A stretch of DNA of 64,000 nt from an uncultured Prevotellaceae bacterium (GTDB lineage: Bacteria > Bacteroidota > Bacteroidia > Bacteroidales > Bacteroidaceae), in assembly GCA_902778255.1 (NCBI GenBank), contig CACYXD010000014.1, positions 62,001 through 126,000 on the forward strand. The letters are read 5' to 3'. The position numbers and the translations under genes are program-made. This document shows positions 27,472 to 35,339 of this stretch, piece after piece (positions within the stretch are counted from its first letter, which is position 1; every line of letters starts with the position of its first letter). The notes under the pieces were generated by a model that saw nothing but the letters and a program-made list of their open reading frames with translations, did no database searches and was not told where the DNA came from.

Positions 27472-28805
27472 ACTATCGCCTCTCGGATACACTCCACAAT
27501 ATACCTCACATCATCATCTGTCACATACGGACCTGCAGGAAGACACATACCAATCTTGAAAACGTCTTCCTCTACCCCATTGGTATATACAGGTGCGCCC
27601 TCATATACAGGCTGTTTGTGCATGGGCTTCCATACCGGGCGGCACTCAACCTTCTTTCCAAGCATAAATACACGCATAGCCTCAACATTCTCATTGGGCT
27701 GACAATCAGTAACAGGACTGTCCACCTGATGGATGACACCTGCTGCACCACCTACGGCGGTCTTAATCACCTCCTTGTAGGCGTCCTCCTGCCCTTTCAC
27801 CTTCACGCTTGGATCCAGTGTCATGGTGCACAGCCAGTAGTTCGAGTCATAACGAGGATCATCCGGCTGACGATTTATCTTCACGCCAGGAATATCCTTC
27901 ATTAATTCCTCATATAACTTCTGTACATGCTTATGGTGCGCAATATGTTGATCCAAGACAGTCATCTGTCCGCGACCGATGCCAGCACATACATTGCTCA
28001 TGCGATAGTTAAAGCCAATGGCAGTATGCTGATAGTACGGATAAGCATCGCGAGCCTGAGTAGCCAGCCACATAATTTGATTGGCTTCCTCAGCATTACG
28101 GCAAATCAAAGCCCCACCACCAGAGGTAGTAATCATCTTATTGCCGTTAAACGACAGCACACCATATTTACCAAATGTTCCCAGCACCTGCCCGTTAAAG
28201 CGAGAGCCCATACCTTCAGCAGCATCCTCAACCACAGGTATGTTATACTTATCTGCAATCGCCATAATCTTGTCTATCTGGTAAGGCATTCCGTATAGTG
28301 CCACAGGCACAATAGCCTTTGGATACTTTCCTGTCTTAGCTTTTCTGTCGATGATAGCCTTCTCCAGCAGTTCCGGATCCATATTCCAAGTCTCCTTTTC
28401 AGAACCGATGAACACAGGCTTAGCTCCGCAATAAGTAATAGGATGACTCGACGCACAGAAGGTAAAGCTCTGCACACATACCTCATCACCAGGACCTACG
28501 CCGCATGCCAACAAGGCAAGGTGCACAGCCCCCGTACCAGCACTAAGACAAACCACCTTGGTATCCTTCAGTGCCTCGTTCAGATGCCACGAAGCAGGGT
28601 TTGCCTCTGGCCAGCGTGAATCACCATATACTGCACTCTCCGCGTTGCTCGTCACAAACCTGCGAAGATCCTCCTCGAAAGCATTCACATTCGGTCCCAT
28701 CGGCACCACCCAGTTCGTATCGAATGCTTCCTTCACATACTTCTGTTCCCAGCCCTCTTCCGACATATGCGCCAGACAGAGGTAGATCGTTTTTCTTTCT
28801 GCCAT
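27468..28805 (-). CDS. DegT/DnrJ/EryC1/StrS-family PLP aminotransferase
   Basis: A 445-residue sugar aminotransferase of the DegT family. VVEDAAEGMGSRF and the PLP-lysine region SFNGNKMITTSGGG (K223) are clear. The family transfers an amino group to a nucleotide-linked ketosugar in surface polysaccharide pathways. It is placed 2-3 genes away from the main polysaccharide operon and coupled to a WbuC-like gene (GTGA overlap). The specific sugar is not predictable from the sequence. Confidence 0.85.
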   Translation of the reverse strand: MAERKTIYLCLAHMSEEGWEQKYVKEAFDTNWVVPMGPNVNAFEEDLRRFVTSNAESAVYGDSRWPEANPASWHLNEALKDTKVVCLSAGTGAVHLALLACGVGPGDEVCVQSFTFCASSHPITYCGAKPVFIGSEKETWNMDPELLEKAIIDRKAKTGKYPKAIVPVALYGMPYQIDKIMAIADKYNIPVVEDAAEGMGSRFNGQVLGTFGKYGVLSFNGNKMITTSGGGALICRNAEEANQIMWLATQARDAYPYYQHTAIGFNYRMSNVCAGIGRGQMTVLDQHIAHHKHVQKLYEELMKDIPGVKINRQPDDPRYDSNYWLCTMTLDPSVKVKGQEDAYKEVIKTAVGGAAGVIHQVDSPVTDCQPNENVEAMRVFMLGKKVECRPVWKPMHKQPVYEGAPVYTNGVEEDVFKIGMCLPAGPYVTDDDVRYIVECIREAIV

Positions 28806-28857
28806 AATAACTATGTTTTTATTATTTATTTGATTCTTGAATTAATTTCTAATTTAT

Positions 28858-29037
28858 AGCCCCGTAGGGGGCTGTATATCCTAGCGCAGGGGCTTGCCCC
28901 TGTGTCTATGGTCATCGTTTTTATTCCCGCCCCTGCAGGGGGCTCATAACTATATACCCCCTATGGGGGTGTGGTGGTGGTATCAATTGTTCATAGGAGC
29001 GAGCCCCTATGCTATGTTATTGGACCCCGTTGGGGTC
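28858..29037. repeat. Cluster of short G/C-rich palindromes
   Basis: Within the 307-bp spacer 28806-29112 at least five perfect or near-perfect short palindromes follow each other: CCCC-GTA-GGGG (from 28858), CAGGGGC-TT-GCCCCTG (28887-28902), CCCCTGCAGGGG (28930-28941), ACCCCC-TAT-GGGGGT (28956-28970) and GACCCC-GTT-GGGGTC (29023-29037). A weaker CATAGG / CCTATG pair sits at 28992-29011. Similar C/G-run palindromes are familiar in Bacteroidetes spacers. No gene is present. Confidence 0.7.
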
Positions 29038-29112
29038 ATGGATGCAAAGAGGATTTCATCCACATTGCCTCCACCTAAATTGGTGTCTGCCCGATGCTAA
29101 CATCCGGCAGGG

Positions 29113-29343
29113 TTATTGATATTGATTCTTCCGCTTATACAGTTCTATTAAATCCAACAATTTACAGAACTCCTCTACCCTCTCTGGCTTCAAATCCCCA
29201 GCATTCATCCTTTTCCTATTGGCTTTCAGCCAATTCAGCATATCATGCTCTTCGATACGATGACGTGATGGATTACGATGGTTGGCTTCGATAAACTCAA
29301 CCACCTCATTGTATTTTGCCAACCACCTTTCATCCTGCGTCAT
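29113..29343 (-). CDS. Small protein resembling a helicase-associated domain
   Basis: A 76-residue basic helical protein. W-x5-Y-x-E-V-x-E-F-I near the start, W at residue 38 and the closing LDLIELYKRK recall a single helicase-associated (HA) domain, normally found repeated after helicases; here it stands alone. The assignment is tentative. The ATG overlaps the stop of the preceding gene by 4 bp (29340-29343), so the two genes are coupled. Confidence 0.55.
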   Translation of the reverse strand: MTQDERWLAKYNEVVEFIEANHRNPSRHRIEEHDMLNWLKANRKRMNAGDLKPERVEEFCKLLDLIELYKRKNQYQ

Positions 29344-29858
29344 AGCATCTCCTTTTCAACCATTTCCATCAACTCCGGCATCATCTGCTCTATCTTCTGG
29401 CATTTGACCTTGCCTCGATAAAAGTCCATATCATCCAAAAGTTCATTAGCCAATGTTTCTGGCATATCACCACCATAGCCACCAGCTACTACAGCGATAG
29501 CTGCCAGCTTCCTGGCATCCTTATCCTTATTCAAATCATGCGTTGCATTAATAACGATGGGCATATACTCAAACAATATATTGCAATAACGAAGCAAGTC
29601 AGAGAATTGCTCATCGTCTGTGAGATATGCATCCAGCATCTCCTCCTCATACTTACGAAGCAATAACAGGCATTTCTCTTGCCTTATCTTTCCCTTCAGC
29701 GTACTAGAAAGAACCCAGAACAGCGCATGAGATAGCACAATCCTATCCTCAGAAGAATGATAGTAAAACATCCTATCCTCTTCCGTTGGATTCATTTCTT
29801 GCAGTTTCTGCTCCATCTGAGCAAACATCTGCTTACGCGCCTCTCTCAGATCATTCAT
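29340..29858 (-). CDS. Unrecognised 172-residue helical protein
   Basis: No family recognised. I choose the ATG at 29858 (MNDLREARKQMF); the frame opens further to 29888. Strongly helical, with an acidic C-terminal half and the stretch AAIAVVAGGYGGD near residue 122. Coupled by ATGA overlap to the small HA-like gene. Both sit between two WbuC-like genes, which does not suggest a role in itself. Confidence 0.6.
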   Translation of the reverse strand: MNDLREARKQMFAQMEQKLQEMNPTEEDRMFYYHSSEDRIVLSHALFWVLSSTLKGKIRQEKCLLLLRKYEEEMLDAYLTDDEQFSDLLRYCNILFEYMPIVINATHDLNKDKDARKLAAIAVVAGGYGGDMPETLANELLDDMDFYRGKVKCQKIEQMMPELMEMVEKEML

Positions 29859-29927
29859 ATTCTTTAATTCTCCCCCACTGCGGCACAAACAAGTATGAGC
29901 AAAACATCCAAATTGCCTTCAGGTATT

Positions 29928-30332
29928 TCATTTCTTTGGCAATTCTAAGATACCGTCTATTTCGTGCTCCACAAAGGGGCCTTCCTTACATTCGAATATG
30001 ACGGAATTTGCTTCAATGCACTCCAGCTTATGCCATACACCCTTGGGGATGTTTACGCCATACATACCCTCTTCGGGGCAGAGCACATTGTCCTCTATGA
30101 TTGAGCCATCATCGTTGTGAGTGGTGACACGAACTTTACCACGAAGAATCACGAACGTTTCATCCTTCGTGGGATGCTTATGAATAGGCACTTCTGTTCC
30201 TGGCTCTACAGCATTCAGGAACCTGTGGCACTTCTCATCAAGGCTCTGATGAAAGTTATAATTCATCCTAAGCCTTGGCGAAGCCTTTGCTTGCTCACTT
30301 ACTTTATCAAGTAGTATCGTATCTATAACCAT
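29928..30332 (-). CDS. WbuC-family cupin-fold metalloprotein, copy 2
   Basis: A 134-residue WbuC-family cupin with the same metal-binding core as copy 1 (PIHKHPTKDETFVILRGKV) and the conserved tail VIFECKEGPF. It differs from copy 1 mostly at the ends. It stands alone, with no partner enzyme next to it, and is divergent from the plus-strand block starting at 30621. Confidence 0.82.
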   Translation of the reverse strand: MVIDTILLDKVSEQAKASPRLRMNYNFHQSLDEKCHRFLNAVEPGTEVPIHKHPTKDETFVILRGKVRVTTHNDDGSIIEDNVLCPEEGMYGVNIPKGVWHKLECIEANSVIFECKEGPFVEHEIDGILELPKK

Positions 30333-30352
30333 AAATTCCTTTTATCTGCTTA

Positions 30353-30620
30353 TAATATCCATATTCGTAAGTTTTCGACGTGTGGTAAAACTTTAACCAA
30401 CTTTATTTTTTACGCCTTGGCGCAAGGTGTTTATCTAAATAATCTCGTTACTCGTATTTAGAAACGTTAAAGATGCGGCTCAAAGGTTAAACTTTTTAAG
30501 AACCCTGACGACTATAGGCATCAGGACCATGTCGGGAGATAGTGCTATCTTTGCACACAACAGGCGATCTAAGTATCGCCAATACCATTCAATTATTAAT
30601 TTAAAAACATTAACGACAGT
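30353..30620 (+). promoter_or_regulatory. Divergent control region with a -7 box before 30621
   Basis: TATCTTTG at 30546-30553 matches the Bacteroides -7 consensus, 67 bp before the ATG at 30621; no -33 TTTG at the right distance is seen. The region also holds CCTTG-GCG-CAAGG (near 30417-30430), a long-spaced AACTTTAACC / GGTTAAACTTT pair (near 30390 and 30486) and CCTGA / TCAGG (near 30504 and 30520). The structured leader suggests regulated transcription of the plus-strand block. Confidence 0.4.
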
Positions 30621-31109
30621 ATGAGTTATTTAAAAACGCCTCCCATCCTCCCTATGGATGCAGGCCTAGAACGAGAGCTCATGGCGTGGTTCCTCGCAAG
30701 AGTGAAGCACATTAAGGGGCTAACTACAGCTCTCGACAAGAATGCCGGTGTCAACGGCAAGTGGCTTAAGCCCGACGAGCCCCGCAACATCCCTTCTAAG
30801 CGCCTGCTGCGCATCCTTCTTTACACGATGAACCACCTTGGTCGCGAGGAGTGCAAGCGAAGGGCTCCTATGGACATCGATTATGTGTTCGATTACATCC
30901 TTCCCTGCCTTGTCGATTATCTGGCAAGCCATCGGAAGCAGCGACCACCCAGTATTAGGCGTCTGTATAGGCGCCGGTACCGCCGAGGCAAGAAACCAAT
31001 TATTCACCAAATATATTCATTATGGAACATCCAGCAACCATCCGCGACATTCTGTATGGCATCTGCAACACCCGCGATGCTGACCTCCCCCTATTTCAGC
31101 GGGAGCTAA
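30621..31109 (+). CDS. Unrecognised basic 162-residue protein
   Basis: Begins MSYLKTPPILPMDAGLERE; the first 100 residues are protein-like, with an amphipathic helical pattern. The last 50 residues are Arg-rich and then overlap a separate small frame starting at 31022, so the true end may be earlier or a frameshift may be present. No family recognised. Its position upstream of a VirE-type protein is like that of unknown ORFs near other Bacteroidales capsule loci. Confidence 0.5.
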   Translation: MSYLKTPPILPMDAGLERELMAWFLARVKHIKGLTTALDKNAGVNGKWLKPDEPRNIPSKRLLRILLYTMNHLGREECKRRAPMDIDYVFDYILPCLVDYLASHRKQRPPSIRRLYRRRYRRGKKPIIHQIYSLWNIQQPSATFCMASATPAMLTSPYFSGS

Positions 31110-31180
31110 AGGCGTATATCCTCCGTAGAGGCCTCTTATATCACAGAGAGCCCCACGACTCTCCTGCCAAGCCTCCGTAG
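31022..31180 (+). CDS. Small 52-residue protein in an overlapping frame
   Basis: Read in another frame from 31022, ATG opens MEHPATIRDILYGICNT and continues with amphipathic, charged residues to a TAG at 31178-31180. It overlaps the end of the 30621 gene by 88 bp. The sequence looks more protein-like than the overlapping tail of the longer frame, and it lies just before the VirE-type gene. Unrecognised family. Confidence 0.4.
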   Translation: MEHPATIRDILYGICNTRDADLPLFQRELKAYILRRGLLYHREPHDSPAKPP

Positions 31181-31183
31181 ATC

Positions 31184-31218
31184 GATGTAAGACGTAAGAT
31201 GTATGATGTAAGATGTAA
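31184..31218. repeat. Five 7-bp repeats before the VirE-type gene
   Basis: GATGTAA, GACGTAA, GATGTAT, GATGTAA, GATGTAA in perfect 7-bp phase, ending 13 bp before the ATG at 31232. They sit where the ribosome binding site is expected, so unit number could influence expression. Confidence 0.75.
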
Positions 31219-31231
31219 AATCGTTTAAACC

Positions 31232-33532
31232 ATGAGCTTACAAGACATAAAACTCAGTATATTCAAGGACCTACAGTCGTACGAGAGCAAGGCTGTGGGC
31301 CTCGACACCGTGTTGTGGTGGATTAAGAGCGACCTGAGCGTGCAGCAGAAAACGGAGCTCTACCGCAACCTGGCCAAAACCATCACCCGCGAGGAAGCCA
31401 ACAAAAAGGTGAAGAACTCCATCATGCCAGCCTTCTCCGTGGCGGTGGTGTTCAACGGTATGGGCAAACAGACCACCCATGCCACCCGTGTCACTGGCCT
31501 CTCCATCTGCGACATCGACCACGCTGTAAGTGAAGAGTTAAGAGTGAAGAGTGAAGAATTTGCTACCGCCATGGATACGATGTTCCAGAAAATTGTGGCT
31601 GACCCACATACCGTTCTAGCCTATCGTACCGTCAGTGGTGAGGGTTTCCGCGTTATCTTCTGCTATGTTGACGAGCAGGGCTCGTCTCCTGCCAACGGCA
31701 TCCTTTATCGCGCAGCCTACAAGAAAGGCAACCAGTACTATGCCGACCTGTGCGGTGTGGCCTACGACGGCCAGTGCAGCAACATCACCCGACTGTCGGG
31801 TATCGCCCACGATGCGGAGGCTGTTCTGAATCTCCAGGCAGAGCCTTTTCTCATCACCGACGACGAGGCAGCTGCAGCCAATACTGCTGCTGATACCGAG
31901 CCCGGCAAGCGCCGCAAGGAAGACCCCGTGGGCACTCATCATGCCGAAGCCGAGGCAGCCTGGGCGGTCATCGAGCAGATGCTCTCCAAGCGCAACATCG
32001 CCTACGGTCAGGGCACCCATCATCACTATGTGATGCACGCTGTCCACCTCTTTAACCACTTCGGCGTGCCGAAGGAGGATGTGCTGGAATGGGCCTCGCA
32101 GAACTGGTGCGATTACGAGCAGAAGCAGCGCGAGAGCATCATCCACTGGGTGTATCAGAACCGCCAGCACGAATATGGCTGTTGGCGCTTGAACAAGGCT
32201 GGTCGCCCCAAAGAGGTGGCAATGATCACCCTGCCCGGCATCGTGGAGTGGCTCAGCGAGAACAAGGTCGAGGTTATCTACAATCAGATTACCGACCAGA
32301 CCTATTATCGCTGCGAGATGCTCAACCTGCGCGGTCAGACCAGCGAACTGTCACCACCTACCAGCGACTGGCAGCAGATGGAGGACTCCGTCATCTGTAC
32401 CCTGCGCAAACTCATGGCTACCGACACCGCCAAGCGTGTGCTGAAGCCCGATGTGCGCGATATGATTATGAGCGACTTTGCCCGCCGCATCCATCCTGTG
32501 CGCGACTATGTGCGGCAGCTCCCTGCGTGGGACAAGGTGGATCGTGTTGCTCTCCTTGCAGCCCATGTGCATGTCGATCCTGTGCAGGACAATCAGTCGC
32601 CAGAGGATGCTCAGGAGCTCTTCCTGTGGGCGCTCCACAAGTGGCTGGTGGCCACCATGGCCGACTGGCTCAGTGATGATATCTGTAACGAGACCATCCT
32701 CACGCTTATCGGTCCGCAGGGTGTGTATAAAACCACCTTCTTCCGCTATCTCCTGCCCCCTTCGCTGCGTCCCTACTATCTGGAGAACTCCAGCAACTCT
32801 TTCTCTCAGAAGGACGACCAGATAGCCCTGGTCGAGAACTGTCTGGTGGAAATCGAGGAGATTGATATGTTCAAGGATCGTGATAACGCCGAACTCAAGT
32901 CACTGTCGACCAAGGTCACACTCAAGATCCGTCGTCCTTACGATAAGTTTGTCATGGCCAAGCACCGTCTGGCATCGCTCTGTGCCACGGGTAATCAGGA
33001 GCGCTTCCTGACTGATGACACCGGCAACCGCAGATGGCTCTGTTTCCGTGTGGCCAATATCGACAACCCACGCGCCTGGGATTTTGACTACGAGCAGCTC
33101 TATGCCCAGCTGCGCGACGAGTATTACGACGGCTTTGCCTATTGGTTTGATAAGCCCGAAGAGGAGCGCATGAAGCAGCAGAACGAGTACTTCCGTATTG
33201 TGTCCGACGAGGAGCAGCTCATTCGCTGCCGTTTCCGTAAGCCCAAGGCCGGTGAGCCCTTCAAGCGGCTCAACTCAGCCACCATCGCCCAGATGATCAG
33301 TTATGGCAGTCGTCAGATTACCTCTCGTCGTGTCTCGCTGGTCATGAAGGCCATTGGCTTCCGCTCTGAGCGCAACTCCAAGGGTTGCTACTACAAGCTC
33401 TTCGAAATGGATAACAACGAATCCCAGCGCGTCATCTCCGACATGCTCGCAGAGCCAGAGCTTCCCGAGCCTAAGAAAGAAGAACCTCAGCAGCCTGATC
33501 TCTTCGAATCACAAGATGATCTGCCCTTCTAA
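31232..33532 (+). CDS. BT4734/BF3469-family protein with VirE/VapE-type P-loop domain
   Basis: A 766-residue protein. The N-terminal third resembles the BT4734-like domain (ICDIDH, YRTVSGEGFRVIF). The centre is the VirE/VapE-type P-loop: LIGPQGVYKTTFFRY near residue 495, then VEIEEIDMF as Walker B, and RRPYDKF and GNRRW signatures. The family relates to primase/helicase-like proteins of mobile elements and often precedes capsule loci in Bacteroidales. A 7-bp repeat array encodes residues EELRVKSEE near residue 103. More G/C-rich than the neighbouring island. Confidence 0.85.
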   Translation: MSLQDIKLSIFKDLQSYESKAVGLDTVLWWIKSDLSVQQKTELYRNLAKTITREEANKKVKNSIMPAFSVAVVFNGMGKQTTHATRVTGLSICDIDHAVSEELRVKSEEFATAMDTMFQKIVADPHTVLAYRTVSGEGFRVIFCYVDEQGSSPANGILYRAAYKKGNQYYADLCGVAYDGQCSNITRLSGIAHDAEAVLNLQAEPFLITDDEAAAANTAADTEPGKRRKEDPVGTHHAEAEAAWAVIEQMLSKRNIAYGQGTHHHYVMHAVHLFNHFGVPKEDVLEWASQNWCDYEQKQRESIIHWVYQNRQHEYGCWRLNKAGRPKEVAMITLPGIVEWLSENKVEVIYNQITDQTYYRCEMLNLRGQTSELSPPTSDWQQMEDSVICTLRKLMATDTAKRVLKPDVRDMIMSDFARRIHPVRDYVRQLPAWDKVDRVALLAAHVHVDPVQDNQSPEDAQELFLWALHKWLVATMADWLSDDICNETILTLIGPQGVYKTTFFRYLLPPSLRPYYLENSSNSFSQKDDQIALVENCLVEIEEIDMFKDRDNAELKSLSTKVTLKIRRPYDKFVMAKHRLASLCATGNQERFLTDDTGNRRWLCFRVANIDNPRAWDFDYEQLYAQLRDEYYDGFAYWFDKPEEERMKQQNEYFRIVSDEEQLIRCRFRKPKAGEPFKRLNSATIAQMISYGSRQITSRRVSLVMKAIGFRSERNSKGCYYKLFEMDNNESQRVISDMLAEPELPEPKKEEPQQPDLFESQDDLPF
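31531..31558. repeat. 7-bp repeats inside the VirE-type gene
   Basis: TGAAGAG, TTAAGAG, TGAAGAG, TGAAGAA in exact 7-bp phase, in frame as EELRVKSEE. The array interrupts the BT4734-like domain just after its ICDIDH strand, at a likely surface loop. Confidence 0.75.
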
Positions 33533-33788
33533 TGTCTCACACAGATCTCACAGATCACACAGATTTTTTATTATGTCCCACAGAAATCACAGAAATCACA
33601 GAAATTTAATTCTTTCAGATGATACGTTTATGTTTTATCTGAATCACTCTGAAAGTTCACTTTCAAGATGCTTCAGAGAAAAGATAAACCTTTGTTCTCA
33701 GGAACAAAGCAGTCATGGTAGTGACTGTCATCTTAAAGAATTCTACCGCTCTCTATCTGTGAATATCTGTGGTATCTGTGTGCCCTTA
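33531..33788. repeat. Mini inverted-repeat element A
   Basis: Left side: CACACAGAT / CTCACAGAT / CACACAGAT units (33535-33565), then CCCACAGAAAT and CACAGAAAT units (to 33605). Right side: ATCTGTG units (33753-33782), the reverse complement of the first group. Inside are ATTCTTTCAGATGA and its near-inverse TCATCTTAAAGAAT, plus ACTCTGAAAG, CACTTTCAAGATGCTTCA. These subterminal and internal blocks recur in element C at 34852. No gene is supported in 33533-34254. Confidence 0.6.
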
Positions 33789-34113
33789 ATATTTCCTTTA
33801 TTTCTGCTATTTGCTTTCAGCGAAGTTCCTCACGACTCGGCCAAACGTGCAAGCACGATGGCTCTCGCTGCTCGGAACATTCTGTGGAACTTATCAGAAC
33901 CGACAGTGTAACGAGTGTAACGAGTTTTTGAAAGTTTCTATATAACAAATATATTCACCTCCACCCAAATGTATTTCTATACCGAAAGTTTTGTATTCTC
34001 ATTACACTCACTACACAAATATAACAAGTTATTTTTGAGATTTATCTAAAAAAACATCCTTATGAAACGACCGAGTATTTTTAATTTAATGTCCCACAGA
34101 CAAGTTATTAATT

Positions 34114-34207
34114 GTCCCACAGAAATGAAGGAAATAAAAGAAATGGCTATCGCCTACCAATCTTCTGCATGGAATAATTTCTGTACTTTCTGTTATTTCT
34201 GTGGGAC
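34114..34207. repeat. Mini inverted-repeat element B, 94 bp
   Basis: Ends are imperfect inverted repeats of about 31 bp: GTCCCACAGAAAT then GAAATAAAAGAAAT on the left, ATTTCTGTACTTTCTG then TTATTTCTGTGGGAC on the right (34177-34207). A further GTCCCACAGA sits at 34091. The right end overlaps the region just before the DUF4248 gene. Confidence 0.65.
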
Positions 34208-34254
34208 CTCAAGAGAGTATTTATCAACTAGTATGCAACCAATCAGAGATTATT

Positions 34255-34455
34255 ATGCAAACCCAATACGACCCCCTGAGATTCTACTCAAAATCCGAAC
34301 TGGCTAAGCTCGCCGGTGTCTCATATAGTACCTTCTACCGCTTCCTAAAGACTCGTCGTCCTGTTCTCGAAGCAATGGGTATATCGATTTATGCTAAGAA
34401 ACTTCCTCCTGATACAGTTAAAAATCTCTCCGAGGAGTACTGCATTGATCTTTAA
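34255..34455 (+). CDS. DUF4248-like small helix-turn-helix protein
   Basis: A 66-residue protein, probable start ATG at 34255 (MQTQYDPLRFYSKSELAKLA). The frame opens at a GTG at 34201, but that lies inside the inverted-repeat element. KSELAKLAGVSYSTFYRFLK looks like an HTH, as in DUF4248 proteins found between VirE-type and HU-like genes near Bacteroidales capsule loci. Its stop overlaps the end of the convergent GxxExxY gene. Function unknown; DNA binding is likely by motif. Confidence 0.7.
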   Translation: MQTQYDPLRFYSKSELAKLAGVSYSTFYRFLKTRRPVLEAMGISIYAKKLPPDTVKNLSEEYCIDL

Positions 34456-34826
34456 TTAATCACTCGATGGATACTGTCATCAAGGATATTATCAGTATTG
34501 AAGTTGACGAGGATTCCAACCTTCAGATCTAACAGTCTAAGATAGGTTCTTGTCTGTTTCCAGAATACATCCTGCATCTCTTTGACACTCTTTAATTCCA
34601 CGATGACTCTATCCTCTACCAAGAGATCTAACCGAAGTTGCGTTTTCAAGATATGGCCATCATAGTTTATAGGCACTTCTTTCTGCCTTTCAACTTTCAA
34701 GCCACGCTTCTCCAGCTCATATACCAGAGCCTCTTCATAGACCGATTCCAACAGTCCAGGCCCCAGGTTCTTATATACATCGTAGATTGCTCCACGTATC
34801 TCGTATGTTATCTCGTTATCAGTCAT
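34452..34826 (-). CDS. GxxExxY family protein (PD-(D/E)XK-like)
   Basis: A 124-residue protein of the GxxExxY family, named for GLLESVY at about residues 24-30. It keeps the nuclease-like core LRLDLLVEDRVIVELKSV: D in the first strand, then E-x-K. Such proteins are widespread small accessory genes in Bacteroidetes, of unproven function. It is encoded opposite to its neighbours, with its 3' end overlapping DUF4248 by 4 bp, and lies between two inverted-repeat elements. Confidence 0.85.
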   Translation of the reverse strand: MTDNEITYEIRGAIYDVYKNLGPGLLESVYEEALVYELEKRGLKVERQKEVPINYDGHILKTQLRLDLLVEDRVIVELKSVKEMQDVFWKQTRTYLRLLDLKVGILVNFNTDNILDDSIHRVIN

Positions 34827-34851
34827 GATTCTTATTTCAGTTTTCTCTTAT

Positions 34852-35056
34852 GTCCCACAGAAAGGAATGAAATAAAGGAAATCATTCTTCCAGATGACAA
34901 TCCGATAAGGATTGCTTTGTTGCAAAACAAAGATTGATATTCTTTGGAAGTACTCTGAGAGCTTGCTTTCAAGATACTTCAAAATAAGATCAATGCATCA
35001 TCTGAAAGAATCCACATACCAAAACATTTCTGTAATTTCTGTTATTTCTGTGGGAC
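34852..35056. repeat. Mini inverted-repeat element C, 205 bp
   Basis: Terminal inverted repeats GTCCCACAGAAA...GGAAAT (34852-34882) and ATTTCTGT...TTTCTGTGGGAC (35026-35056); a subterminal pair ATTCTTCCAGATGA / TCATCTGAAAGAAT; and a central ACTCTGAGAGCTTGCTTTCA followed by AGATACTTCA. The terminal repeats match element B, and the subterminal and central blocks match element A. No coding potential. Confidence 0.68.
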
Positions 35057-35123
35057 TTATTAAAAAAATTTTTTTCTTCCCGCGTATCTTGTCGAAACTC
35101 GTCAATGCCCCTCTCAAATGTAG

Positions 35124-35131
35124 TAACTTTG
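35124..35131 (+). promoter_or_regulatory. Candidate -7 box of the HU-like gene
   Basis: TAACTTTG followed by C matches the Bacteroides -7 consensus TAnnTTTG. No -33 box at 19-20 bp is evident. A start a few bases downstream would give a leader of about 200 nt carrying the 22-bp repeats at 35178-35303. Confidence 0.5.
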
Positions 35132-35177
35132 CAAATGAAATCAGGACGTCGTTCCCCTGGGACCTTTGGTCCATCCA

Positions 35178-35303
35178 GACCATTCGAATGCACCGTTCAG
35201 ACTATCTGGACGACCCGTCGAAATAATCCCTTTGGGGGTATAGAGATTATCCGAACACCTCGTTAAGACTATCTCGACAACCCGTTAAGACTATCCGGAT
35301 AAG
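35178..35303. repeat. 22-bp tandem repeats in the HU-like gene leader
   Basis: Units of 22 bp start with GACCATTCGAA (35178), GACTATCTGGACGACC (35200), GATTATCCGAACACC (35245), GACTATCTCGACAACC (35267) and a partial GACTATCCGGATAAG (35289). A diverged 23-bp unit (AATAATCCC...) fills 35222-35244. Consensus GACTATCnGGACnACCCGTTAA. No gene lies in 34827-35339. Confidence 0.8.
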
Positions 35304-35339
35304 TAACAATATATGTTTAACTAAAAATTCTTTTCAACA

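Noticed and set aside
28858..29037. Series of terminators
   Set aside because: The palindromes lack T runs, and one terminator would suffice, so I list them as a repeat cluster.
31616..32676. Open frames inside the VirE-type gene (31616-32170 minus; 32089-32676 plus)
   Set aside because: G/C-rich genes give long shadow frames; the main frame has all family motifs.
33354..33911. 185-residue plus-strand frame after the VirE-type gene
   Set aside because: It starts inside the VirE-type gene and then runs through the CACAGAT/CACAGAAAT repeats (Ser/His/Arg runs); not a protein.
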